44,048 nt of DNA from an uncultured Gemmiger sp. GTDB lineage: Bacteria > Bacillota > Clostridia > Oscillospirales > Ruminococcaceae. Location of the stretch: contig CALXHT010000017.1 in the NCBI GenBank assembly GCA_944388215.1, positions 1-44,048 on the forward strand. Reading direction: 5' to 3'. The stretch's first letter is position 1; every line of letters begins with the position of its first letter. A program made the translations under genes and the position numbers. Positions 7,644-14,555 of this stretch are shown here, piece after piece. The notes beneath the pieces are model-generated. The model made no database searches and had not been told where the DNA came from. It saw only the letters and a program-made list of their open reading frames with translations.

Positions 7644-8480
7644 ATGAACCCGATCGTATTTGCTATCGTGGTGCTGGTGGTGCTGGGCCTGATCGGTGGC
7701 TTTATTCTGGTGCTGGCCTCCAAGTTCATGGCGGTGTATGAGGACCCGCGCATCGCCCAGGTGACCGAATGCCTGGCCGGTGCCAACTGCGGCGGCTGCG
7801 GCTATGCCGGCTGTGCCGACTACGCCAAGGCCATCGTGGAGGACGGCGCGCCCACCTACAAGTGCGCTCCCGGCGGCGACAAAGCCACCGACGCCATCAA
7901 CCGCATCATGGGCGCCGAGGAGACCGACCGTCCCAGCATGCGCGCCACGGTGATCTGTGCCGGCGGCGAGAACTGCGGCAAGCGGTTCGACTACAAGGGC
8001 ATCCAGACCTGCGCCGCCGCGGCGGCGGTGGCCGGCGGCCCCAGCGCCTGCTCCTACGGCTGCCTGGGCCTGGGGGACTGCACCCGCGCCTGCAAGTTTG
8101 ACGCCATCCATGTGGTCAAGGGTGTGGCGGTTGTGGACCGCAGCAAGTGCACCGGCTGCACGGCCTGCACGGCGGTCTGCCCGCGCAAGGTCATCCAGAT
8201 GAAGCCCATTGCCCCCCAGCCCGCCGTCAAGTGCTCCAACAAGGACAAGGGCGCCCTGGTCAACAAGACCTGCAAGGTGGGCTGCATCGCCTGCGGTCTC
8301 TGCGTGCGCAACTGCCCGCAGCAGGCCATCTTCCTCAAGGACAACGTGGCTGTCATTGATTATACCAAGTGCAATGGCTGCGGTACCTGCGTGACCAAGT
8401 GCCCCAAGAAAGCCATCCAGTGGGTGGAAGGCGCCCCCTGTCCCATGGACGCAGAGGTGCCGGCCCCCGAGGTGCGCTGA
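7644..8480 (+). CDS. rnfB: Rnf complex subunit RnfB (poly-ferredoxin)
   Basis: A 278-residue subunit that accepts electrons from reduced ferredoxin. One N-terminal helix (about 3-27) anchors it. A four-Cys Fe-S domain follows (CLAGANCGGCGYAGC plus the Cys before APGGDK). Two ferredoxin-type pairs come next: CSYGCLGLGDCTRAC with CTGCTACTAVCP, and CKVGCIACGLCVRNCP with CNGCGTCVTKCP. That gives room for five [4Fe-4S] clusters, more than in proteobacterial RnfB and usual for clostridial forms. It is the last gene of the operon, and a strong terminator follows 12 nt after the stop. Confidence 0.96.
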   Translation: MNPIVFAIVVLVVLGLIGGFILVLASKFMAVYEDPRIAQVTECLAGANCGGCGYAGCADYAKAIVEDGAPTYKCAPGGDKATDAINRIMGAEETDRPSMRATVICAGGENCGKRFDYKGIQTCAAAAAVAGGPSACSYGCLGLGDCTRACKFDAIHVVKGVAVVDRSKCTGCTACTAVCPRKVIQMKPIAPQPAVKCSNKDKGALVNKTCKVGCIACGLCVRNCPQQAIFLKDNVAVIDYTKCNGCGTCVTKCPKKAIQWVEGAPCPMDAEVPAPEVR

Positions 8481-8491
8481 CAGATACTGCA

Positions 8492-8528
8492 AGATTCCCT
8501 GTGCTTCCCGCACAGGGAATCTTTTTTT
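8492..8528 (+). terminator. Terminator of the rnf operon
   Basis: A perfect 13-bp stem (AGATTCCCTGTGC / GCACAGGGAATCT), a 5-nt loop and seven T residues: a classical intrinsic terminator. Confidence 0.93.
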
Positions 8529-8578
8529 GCGTTTGCAGGAATTTTTTGCAAAAACAGGGGGACAGAACGGCAGAAGTA

Positions 8579-8587
8579 TGGTATACT
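8579..8587 (+). promoter_or_regulatory. Extended -10 promoter of fprA
   Basis: TGG immediately before TATACT (8582-8587) forms an extended -10 element 46 nt upstream of the fprA start. The -35 region (around 8558-8563, GGGACA) matches consensus poorly. Confidence 0.55.
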
Positions 8588-8633
8588 GTCTTCTGTAGGT
8601 TAATTTGTAAGAATTTCAGGGAGGTTTACCACA

Positions 8634-9788
8634 ATGGAAATCACCAAGGATATTTTGTACGTAGGCGTCAACGATCATGACGTGGACCTGTTCGAAGGGC
8701 AGTACAAGGTGCCCAACGGCATGGCATACAATTCCTATCTGATTCAGGACGAGAAAGTGGCAGTCATGGATTCCGTTGACGCCCATTTTACCGATGCCTG
8801 GCTGACCAACATTGCGGCAATCCTGGGCGGCCGCACGCCGGATTACCTGGTGGTGCAGCACATGGAGCCCGACCATTCCGGCTCGGTGTACGCCTTTGCC
8901 CAGGCCTACCCGGAGGCGAAGATCGTGGCTTCCGCCAAGGCTGTCGCCATCATGCAGCAGTTCTTTGACATCGACTTCACCAGCCGCAGCGTCATCGTCA
9001 AGGAAGGGGACACCCTGGAGCTGGGCAAGCATACCCTGCACTTTGTCACCGCCCCCATGGTGCACTGGCCGGAAGTCATCATGACCTATGACGCCGCCGA
9101 CAAGGTGCTCTTCAGCGCCGACGCCTTCGGCAAGTTCGGCGCCCTGGATGTGGAGGAGCCCTGGCTGCCCGAAGCCCGCCGTTACTACATCGGCATTGTG
9201 GGCAAGTACGGCATGCAGGTGCAGGCTGTGCTGAAGAAGGCTGCCGGCCTGGATATCGAGACGGTCTGCTCGCTCCATGGCCCGGTGCTGCACAAGGAGC
9301 AGCTGGCCGACGTGCTGGCGGCCTACGATACCTGGAGCGCCTACCGTCCCGAGACGGAGGGCGTGCTGGTGGCTTACAGCTCCATTTACGGCCACACCAA
9401 GCAGGCGGCCGAGGAGCTGGGCGACAAGCTGCGCGCCAACGGCGTGGACGTGACGGTGATGGATCTGGCCCGCTGCGATATGGCCGAGGCGGTGGCCCAG
9501 GCGTTCCGCTACAGCAAGCTGGTGCTGGCCTCCCCGACGTACAACGGCGAGGTCTTCCCGTTCACCCGCAGCTTCATCGAGCATCTCACCGAGCGCAATT
9601 ACCAGAACCGCACGGTGGCCATCATCGAGAACGGCACCTGGGCGCCCACGGCCGGCCGTGTGATGCGCAAGATGCTGGAGAACAGCAAGAACCTGACCAT
9701 CCTGGATGAGACGGTCAGCATCAAGAGCGCGCTGAACGAGGCGAGCCGTGCCCAGCTGGATGCCCTGGTGGCCGCGCTGAGCAAGTAA
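8634..9788 (+). CDS. fprA: Flavodiiron protein (FprA family)
   Basis: A 384-residue A-type flavoprotein. Residues 1-245 form a metallo-beta-lactamase-like domain with the di-iron ligands in place: His76-x-Glu78-x-Asp80-His81, His144, Asp163 and His215. Residues from about 245 to the end form a flavodoxin domain with the FMN loop SSIYGHT. There is no rubredoxin or flavin reductase fusion, so a separate electron donor is needed. These cytoplasmic enzymes reduce O2 to water or NO to N2O and protect anaerobes. The gene is monocistronic. GGGAGG lies about 9 nt before the ATG. Its place after the rnf terminator may be chance, but both belong to anaerobic redox metabolism. Confidence 0.95.
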   Translation: MEITKDILYVGVNDHDVDLFEGQYKVPNGMAYNSYLIQDEKVAVMDSVDAHFTDAWLTNIAAILGGRTPDYLVVQHMEPDHSGSVYAFAQAYPEAKIVASAKAVAIMQQFFDIDFTSRSVIVKEGDTLELGKHTLHFVTAPMVHWPEVIMTYDAADKVLFSADAFGKFGALDVEEPWLPEARRYYIGIVGKYGMQVQAVLKKAAGLDIETVCSLHGPVLHKEQLADVLAAYDTWSAYRPETEGVLVAYSSIYGHTKQAAEELGDKLRANGVDVTVMDLARCDMAEAVAQAFRYSKLVLASPTYNGEVFPFTRSFIEHLTERNYQNRTVAIIENGTWAPTAGRVMRKMLENSKNLTILDETVSIKSALNEASRAQLDALVAALSK

Positions 9789-9814
9789 TTTCCCGAAAAT
9801 ATCCAAAAATGGGG

Positions 9815-9843
9815 TTGACAAAACGGAGTGAATGCCGTATAAT
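9815..9843 (+). promoter_or_regulatory. Consensus promoter of tRNA-Val
   Basis: TTGACA (9815-9820), a 17-nt spacer and TATAAT (9838-9843): a perfect sigma-70/sigma-A consensus at ideal spacing, 21 nt before the tRNA. Confidence 0.93.
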
Positions 9844-9864
9844 AATCAGCGTTGACCCCGTTAT

Positions 9865-9941
9865 GGATGATTAGCTCAGCTGGTTAGAGCGCTGCGTTCA
9901 CATCGCAGAGGTCGAGGGTTCGAGTCCCCCATCCTCCACCA
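9865..9941 (+). tRNA. tRNA-Val(CAC)
   Basis: A 77-nt tRNA with encoded CCA. The anticodon loop TTCACAT gives CAC, reading GUG. D-arm GCTC/GAGC and anticodon stem CTGCG/CGCAG pair fully. Two helices are imperfect: the acceptor (GGATGAT against ATCCTCC) has a T4-C69 mismatch, and the T-stem (GAGGG against CCCCC) has an A50-C64 mismatch. The strong promoter and terminator argue that it is expressed. Confidence 0.9.
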
Positions 9942-9947
9942 TATTTG

Positions 9948-9979
9948 AATCCGGATCCTTGAATGGATCCGGATTTTTT
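9948..9979 (+). terminator. Terminator of tRNA-Val
   Basis: An 11-bp stem (AATCCGGATCC / GGATCCGGATT), a 6-nt loop and a T run, 7 nt after the tRNA 3' end. From here to 10136 I see no gene, only GC-rich spacer leading to the tRNA-Ala promoter. Confidence 0.9.
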
Positions 9980-10136
9980 GTTGTCCCCTTTGGGATGGCC
10001 CGGCGGTGCAGGGCACCGGAAAACGCAGGTCTGCCTGGCCAAGGCTGCGCAGGAGCAAAGCGGGCCGTTTTGAAGGATCGGCTGGAAACCGCGGGAAGGC
10101 AAAAAAGGAATCAAGAGAAAAAACTCGAAAAAGTGC

Positions 10137-10165
10137 TTGACAAAAAGGGAAAAGGCTGCTATACT
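10137..10165 (+). promoter_or_regulatory. Promoter of tRNA-Ala
   Basis: TTGACA (10137-10142), a 17-nt spacer and TATACT (10160-10165), 33 nt before the tRNA. Confidence 0.9.
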
Positions 10166-10198
10166 AATAAAGCTGTCAGCGATGACGGAAAGACCTGT

Positions 10199-10274
10199 GG
10201 GGGTGTAGCTCACCTGGGAGAGCGCCTGCATGGCATGCAGGAGGTAAGGGGTTCGATCCCCCTCATCTCCACCA
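10199..10274 (+). tRNA. tRNA-Ala(GGC)
   Basis: A 76-nt tRNA with encoded CCA. The anticodon loop ATGGCAT gives GGC, reading GCC/GCU. The acceptor GGGGGTG pairs with CATCTCC through two G-U pairs, one of them the G3-U70 pair that is the identity element for alanyl-tRNA synthetase. The T-stem AGGGG/CCCCT is intact. Confidence 0.95.
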
Positions 10275-10277
10275 CAA

Positions 10278-10309
10278 AACTCCGGACCAAGTGGTTCGGA
10301 GTTTTTTTT
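10278..10309 (+). terminator. Terminator of tRNA-Ala
   Basis: An 11-bp stem with one G-T pair (AACTCCGGACC / GGTTCGGAGTT), a 4-nt loop and eight T residues. Confidence 0.9.
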
Positions 10310-10330
10310 GTTGCAGAAAAAGCAGCACAA

Positions 10331-10363
10331 AAAATCCGGGAAGGCATTGCCTTCCCGGATTTT
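10331..10363. terminator. Bidirectional terminator downstream of galT
   Basis: A 15-bp stem (AAAATCCGGGAAGGC / GCCTTCCCGGATTTT) with a 3-nt loop, T-rich on both strands. On the minus strand it lies 15 nt after the galT stop codon. Confidence 0.9.
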
Positions 10364-10378
10364 TGTTTTGTCAGGAAA

Positions 10379-11962
10379 TCACAGAGCCCGGAAGCCCACG
10401 CTCTGCATGAAGCGCAGGAAAGCATCCTGGCCATTGCGGTCCTGTTTGAAGACGCCGGCGTTCTCCAGCACGTGGCTGAAGACGGTGCCGATCTCCTGCT
10501 TGACGGCGTTGTTGGCCTCCTGGGGAGCCATGGAGGTGCCGTATTTGGCGATCAGCTGGTCAATCCAGTCGGCGTGGACCGCCAGGGGAGAGCCCTCCTC
10601 CCGGCTGGTGTTGGGGCGCTGGCCGGACAGGATTTCGGCAATCTGGGCGCCCTGGTCCTTCAGGCGGGCGGGCAGGATGGCCAGACCCATGACCTCAATG
10701 AGGCCGATGTTTTCCTTCTTGATGTTGTGGTATTCCTTGTGGGGATGGAAGATGCCGTCGGGGTATTCCTCGCTGGTGCGGTTGTTGCGCAGCGCCAGGT
10801 CCAGGATGTAGCCGTCCTTCTCATTGTAGTGCAGGATGGGGGTGACGGTGTTGTGGGGGGTATCCCCGGTATGGGAGAGGATGCCCACGCTCTCGTCGCT
10901 GTAGTTGCGCCAGGCGGTGAGGATGTTGTTGGCCACGATCTGGGTCTGCTGGCTGCTGCGGCCGATCAGCCGCACGGTGGACACCGGCCAGTTGAGGATA
11001 CCGGCCCGGACACCGGGATAGCGGATATCGGTCATGGGGACGGCGATGGAAGCCTTCTGCATGGGGAAGACATAGCGGCCGCCCTGGAAGTGGCTGTGGC
11101 TCAGGATGCTGCCGCCCACGATGGGCAGGTCGGCGTTGGAGCCGCAGGTGTAGTGGGGGAACTGGGAGACAAAGTCAAAAATCTCCGCCAGCGTCTGACG
11201 GTCCATCTCCATGGGCTTGTGGGTCTCGTGGAGCATGATGCAGTGCTCATGAAAGTAGGCGTAGGGGCTGTACTGCAGGTAGAACTGCTGGCCGGCCAGC
11301 GTGATGGGTACGATGCGGTGGGTCTGGCGGGCCGGAAAGTTGATGCGCCCGGCATAGCCGATGTTCTCCTTGCAGAGCATGCAGGCGGGGTAGCCGGACT
11401 TGGGCTGCAGCCGCTCCAGGGCGATGGTTTTGGGGTCCTTTTCCGGCTTGGTCAGGTTGATGGTGATCTCCAGGTCGCCGTAGGGGCTGGCGGAATTCCA
11501 CTGGATGTTCTTGGCAATCTGGGCTGTGCGGATGTAGTTGGAGACGACGCACAGGTCGTAGAACCAGTCGGTGGCCGCCTTGGCGCCCTTGCGCTCGTAG
11601 AGTTTCTTGAACTTCTTGCAGACTTCGCTCTCCCGGGGCATCAGGGCGCCCATCAGGCGGGTCTCGAAGTTGATGCGGTACTGGGGCACCGTGCCGTCAA
11701 ACAGATCTTTCTGGGAGGCCAATTCCACCATCTCATCCAGCAGGGCAGCGGGCGTCTCGGGGTTCTCCTTGGGCGGTTTGCTGTCGCTGGGAGCCTGCAG
11801 GGCCAGAAGATCCAGCAGCGTGTTGCGCGCCACCAGCACATCCAGGTCCTTGATGAGTTTGTGCTTGCGTCCAAAACGCAGCAGCCGCTCCACGTCCAAA
11901 GCCAGACGGGCGTCGCGCTGTTCCGGAGTCAAGGCGTTGCGGTCCATTTCGTTCATTGCCAT
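10379..11962 (-). CDS. galT: UTP--hexose-1-phosphate / galactose-1-phosphate uridylyltransferase, type 2
   Basis: A 527-residue Leloir-pathway enzyme that transfers UMP between UDP-glucose and galactose 1-phosphate. Length and sequence match the Bacillota type-2 GalT, distinct from the roughly 350-residue classical enzyme. The signature LSHSHFQGG near mid-protein fits the HIT-superfamily active site, and MLCKENIGYAGR is another family block. The ATG at 11962 is preceded by AGGAGGG at 5-6 nt. Translation could be extended upstream, but no ribosome binding site supports that. No galK or galE is adjacent. A monocistronic unit ends at the hairpin 10331-10363. Confidence 0.93.
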   Translation of the reverse strand: MAMNEMDRNALTPEQRDARLALDVERLLRFGRKHKLIKDLDVLVARNTLLDLLALQAPSDSKPPKENPETPAALLDEMVELASQKDLFDGTVPQYRINFETRLMGALMPRESEVCKKFKKLYERKGAKAATDWFYDLCVVSNYIRTAQIAKNIQWNSASPYGDLEITINLTKPEKDPKTIALERLQPKSGYPACMLCKENIGYAGRINFPARQTHRIVPITLAGQQFYLQYSPYAYFHEHCIMLHETHKPMEMDRQTLAEIFDFVSQFPHYTCGSNADLPIVGGSILSHSHFQGGRYVFPMQKASIAVPMTDIRYPGVRAGILNWPVSTVRLIGRSSQQTQIVANNILTAWRNYSDESVGILSHTGDTPHNTVTPILHYNEKDGYILDLALRNNRTSEEYPDGIFHPHKEYHNIKKENIGLIEVMGLAILPARLKDQGAQIAEILSGQRPNTSREEGSPLAVHADWIDQLIAKYGTSMAPQEANNAVKQEIGTVFSHVLENAGVFKQDRNGQDAFLRFMQSVGFRAL

Positions 11963-12080
11963 AATAGCCCTCCTGTAGCGGTGTGCTTTCGGTTCTTTTG
12001 TACTAACCATACCGCAAAAATCCTCCGTTTTCCATAGCACTGCGTGTCAAGGTTTTGCAGTTTTCATGCACAGTGCACAG

Positions 12081-13430
12081 CTATTTCAGGTATTCGGTGC
12101 TGACCCAGCCCAGCGGGCGGTCCTGCCAGGCTACGAAGATCCAGCCGTCCGTGGCGCTGCTGCGCCCCAGCTGGGTTACGGGGGACCCGGGCGGCAGACT
12201 GTCCACCTTGTCATAGTCCACACCGGGACCGGCGCGGACGTTCAGGTTGTCGTAGGAGATGGTCCGGTAGGTGGGCTGGTACCGCTCGGGCTGGCAGATA
12301 TCGGGAAATACCAGATCAATGGGAACGTGCTGCAGCGGGTCCCAGGTGTCGGTCCCTTCGGGGGCTGCGCTGGCGGCGGGGGCGCTGGGTACCGTGAAAC
12401 CATGCCAGCCGTCGGCCAGCTTGATCCACCCCAGCCGTCCGTCCCAGGCAAGGCCGTCGTAGGCGCAGGGGACGAACTCCTGGCCGGCGCTGTCCAGCAG
12501 GCCGTACCGGCCGTCCCGGCAGACCGCCGCATAGCCGTTGAGCAGGGGGGAAGCCAGGGAATTGCCGTTCCAGATATCGCTGTAGACCCCTTCGTAGGCA
12601 GGGTCGGTGACCTCCCGGCCCTGCTGGTCCAGATAGACCCACCGGCTGCCCCGCTTGGCCGCCGCCAGCAAAGCGCCGTCCAGGAAGGGCTGTGCCTGCT
12701 GGTATTCGTAGTTGTTCAGCGGTGTGCCGTCGATGGTGCGGTAGCGGTAGGGCTCCTCCTGGTACTGGTCGGGCACCTCGCCCCACTCCTCGCTCACCAG
12801 CACGGCGTCCCGGGTGGGAAAACAGTTGCTGTAATCTGCCTGCTGTGCCGGCGCGATGTGGGTGGGCAGGCTGGGCCCCAGGCTGCCGATGTAGGCGCAC
12901 ATCTGGCCGCGGTCGGTCAGCCAGAGATAGTCCTCATACCCGGGACCGCAGTGGGCCATGTCGCAGACCATCCCCTCCCCGATGGAGGCAAGATACCGGG
13001 AAGTCTCCTCCCAGTAGGCGCCATCGGTATCTCCCTTGCTCAGAATCCAGGCGGGATAGCGCGGCGCGCCGTCGGAACAAAGCGCCACCGGCCGGTCGAA
13101 GGTGCAGGGCAGCACCTCGCTGCCGTCGTTGCGCAGCAGGCCCCACTGGCCGTCCCGGCTGGCGGTGAAGTAGCCGGGGACCGGTTCGTTCCAGACGGAA
13201 AACCGGCAGACCAACCGGATGTTGTCGTAGTCCAGCACCTCCCGGTCCAGGGGTTCCAGCCCGGCGGGCAGGGTGGTACTGGCCCCGGCACTCTCCCCGG
13301 TGGCAGTCTCGGCGGTTTCGGCGGTCTGGGCGCCCGCCGTCGCGTCCGGCGGCGGGGCGGATTCCCCGGGAGCGGGGGTACAGGCACAGAGCAGCAGACA
13401 CAGGGACAAAAGCAGCGTACAGCGCTTCAT
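12081..13430 (-). CDS. WG-repeat lipoprotein with C-terminal bacterial SH3 domain
   Basis: A 449-residue predicted surface lipoprotein. The signal peptide ends in the lipobox LCAC, making Cys17 the lipidated residue. A low-complexity linker rich in Pro, Ala, Thr and Glu (about 18-65) follows. The body holds WG-type repeats (GQWGLLRNDGSEVLPC, GSRWVYLDQQGREVTD, GRYGLLDSAGQEFVPC). Residues from about 385 to the end form an SH3_3 domain with NVRAGPG and GWVSTEYLK. These folds bind peptides, glycans or wall material. The ligand is not known. The ATG at 13428-13430 has AAAGGTGG 8 nt upstream. A related SH3 domain occurs in the protein at 38361-38873. Confidence 0.85.
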   Translation of the reverse strand: MKRCTLLLSLCLLLCACTPAPGESAPPPDATAGAQTAETAETATGESAGASTTLPAGLEPLDREVLDYDNIRLVCRFSVWNEPVPGYFTASRDGQWGLLRNDGSEVLPCTFDRPVALCSDGAPRYPAWILSKGDTDGAYWEETSRYLASIGEGMVCDMAHCGPGYEDYLWLTDRGQMCAYIGSLGPSLPTHIAPAQQADYSNCFPTRDAVLVSEEWGEVPDQYQEEPYRYRTIDGTPLNNYEYQQAQPFLDGALLAAAKRGSRWVYLDQQGREVTDPAYEGVYSDIWNGNSLASPLLNGYAAVCRDGRYGLLDSAGQEFVPCAYDGLAWDGRLGWIKLADGWHGFTVPSAPAASAAPEGTDTWDPLQHVPIDLVFPDICQPERYQPTYRTISYDNLNVRAGPGVDYDKVDSLPPGSPVTQLGRSSATDGWIFVAWQDRPLGWVSTEYLK

Positions 13431-13488
13431 GGGAGGCACCACCTTTCCGGGCGCAAAAGCTGTCGATTTCAGCAGTACTCTTTTCTTT

Positions 13489-13517
13489 ATTGTCGCATGT
13501 TGCCGGGCGGATGTCAA
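13489..13517 (-). promoter_or_regulatory. Promoter of the WG-repeat lipoprotein gene
   Basis: On the minus strand, TTGACA (13512-13517), a 17-nt spacer and GACAAT (13489-13494), immediately downstream of the terminator of the preceding gene. Confidence 0.7.
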
Positions 13518-13518
13518 T

Positions 13519-13552
13519 GAAAAATCCCCTGCCGGAAAGGCCCGGCAGGGGA
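13519..13552 (-). terminator. Terminator of the nucleotidyltransferase unit
   Basis: On the minus strand, an 11-bp stem (TCCCCTGCCGG / CCGGCAGGGGA) followed by TTTTTC, 12 nt after the stop codon. Confidence 0.9.
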
Positions 13553-13564
13553 GAGAAGGCATGC

Positions 13565-14494
13565 TTATTTTTTCAGGTCGCTGAACAGGTCCTTGCGGTA
13601 GACACCGTCGGCCACCAGCTTGGCAAAACTGTCAATGACAATCTGCTTGTCCTCGGCGTAGGTGACGCCGAACCACTTGTCGTGGGTGGGCAGAACCTTG
13701 ACGCTGACCTTGCCGGCCTGCAGCAGCTCGTCGATGTAGATGGGCAGCAGGTACTCGGCTTTCAGCGGGTTGGCCGGGGCGGATTTCTCGAAGAACTCCA
13801 CGAAGCCGGACTCCAGCAGGTCCACGAAGGCGGGGGTCAGGCCCCACATGTTCATGGATACCAGACTGTTGATATCGATGGACTTGCCGCCGGCCGCGGC
13901 GCCGTCGGCGGTCTTCTCGATGCCGCTGGTCTCCAGCACGCCGGTCAGATAGTGCTCGTCGTTCATCTGGCAGATGCCGCGGGTCACGGCGCCGTTGTCG
14001 CTGAGGGTGTTCTTCAGCACAAAACCGGCCATGCAGAGCTTGCCGGGCTGGGCGGGGTCATACCCCTGCAGGAAGTCGTGCAGCTGCACGAAGGCTTCCT
14101 TGCCGTAGTAGTCGTCGGCGTTGATCACCGCAAAGGGCTCCTGCAGGATGCCCTTGCAGGCCAGCACGGCCTGGCCGGTGCCCCAGGGCTTGGTGCGTCC
14201 CTCGGGCACGGAGAAACCGGCGGGCACATCCTCCAGCGCCTGGAAGGCGTAAGCCGTTTCCACGCCCAGCGCCTTGCAGGTGGCCTCGATGCGGTCGCCG
14301 ATGGCCTCCTTGAAGGCCTCCTCGATGTCGTGACGGATGATGAAGACGATCTTGTCAAAGCCGGCCTCGATGGCATCGTGGATGGAATAGTCCATGATGA
14401 TCTCGCCGTTGGGGCCGACAGCCGCCAGCTGTTTGATGCCGCCGCCGAAGCGGGAGCCGATGCCGGCCGCCATGATTACCAGTGCCGTTTTCAT
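13565..14494 (-). CDS. Sugar-phosphate nucleotidyltransferase family protein
   Basis: A 309-residue protein of the NTP_transferase (GT-A like) fold, related to RmlA/GalU enzymes that make NDP-sugars from a sugar phosphate and an NTP. The N-terminus has the nucleotide-binding loop MAAGIGSRFGG followed by a conserved Lys (IKQL). The metal-binding aspartates appear in VINADDYYG (about 116-124), and the KPWGTGQAV segment is typical. The sugar and nucleotide specificity cannot be read. The ATG has AGGAGG 6-7 nt upstream. It lies 61 nt downstream of the RING/zinc-ribbon gene, separated by a strong hairpin without a U-tract (14527-14546), so it may be part of that transcript. Confidence 0.85.
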   Translation of the reverse strand: MKTALVIMAAGIGSRFGGGIKQLAAVGPNGEIIMDYSIHDAIEAGFDKIVFIIRHDIEEAFKEAIGDRIEATCKALGVETAYAFQALEDVPAGFSVPEGRTKPWGTGQAVLACKGILQEPFAVINADDYYGKEAFVQLHDFLQGYDPAQPGKLCMAGFVLKNTLSDNGAVTRGICQMNDEHYLTGVLETSGIEKTADGAAAGGKSIDINSLVSMNMWGLTPAFVDLLESGFVEFFEKSAPANPLKAEYLLPIYIDELLQAGKVSVKVLPTHDKWFGVTYAEDKQIVIDSFAKLVADGVYRKDLFSDLKK

Positions 14495-14526
14495 AGAAAT
14501 CCTCCTACTTTCTATTCTTTTGCGGA

Positions 14527-14546
14527 GCGGACCGCGTGCGGTCCGC
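14527..14546 (-). other. Intercistronic hairpin
   Basis: A perfect 9-bp inverted repeat (GCGGACCGC / GCGGTCCGC) with a 2-nt spacer between the two minus-strand genes. No T run follows on the minus strand (CTCCGCAAAAG), so it is more likely an mRNA-processing, stability or attenuating structure than an efficient terminator. Confidence 0.5.
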
Positions 14547-14555
14547 CCTGCGGGG

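Noticed and set aside
12046..12051. TTGACA upstream of galT as a promoter -35
   Set aside because: No -10 hexamer lies 16-18 nt downstream on the minus strand. The galT promoter remains unassigned.
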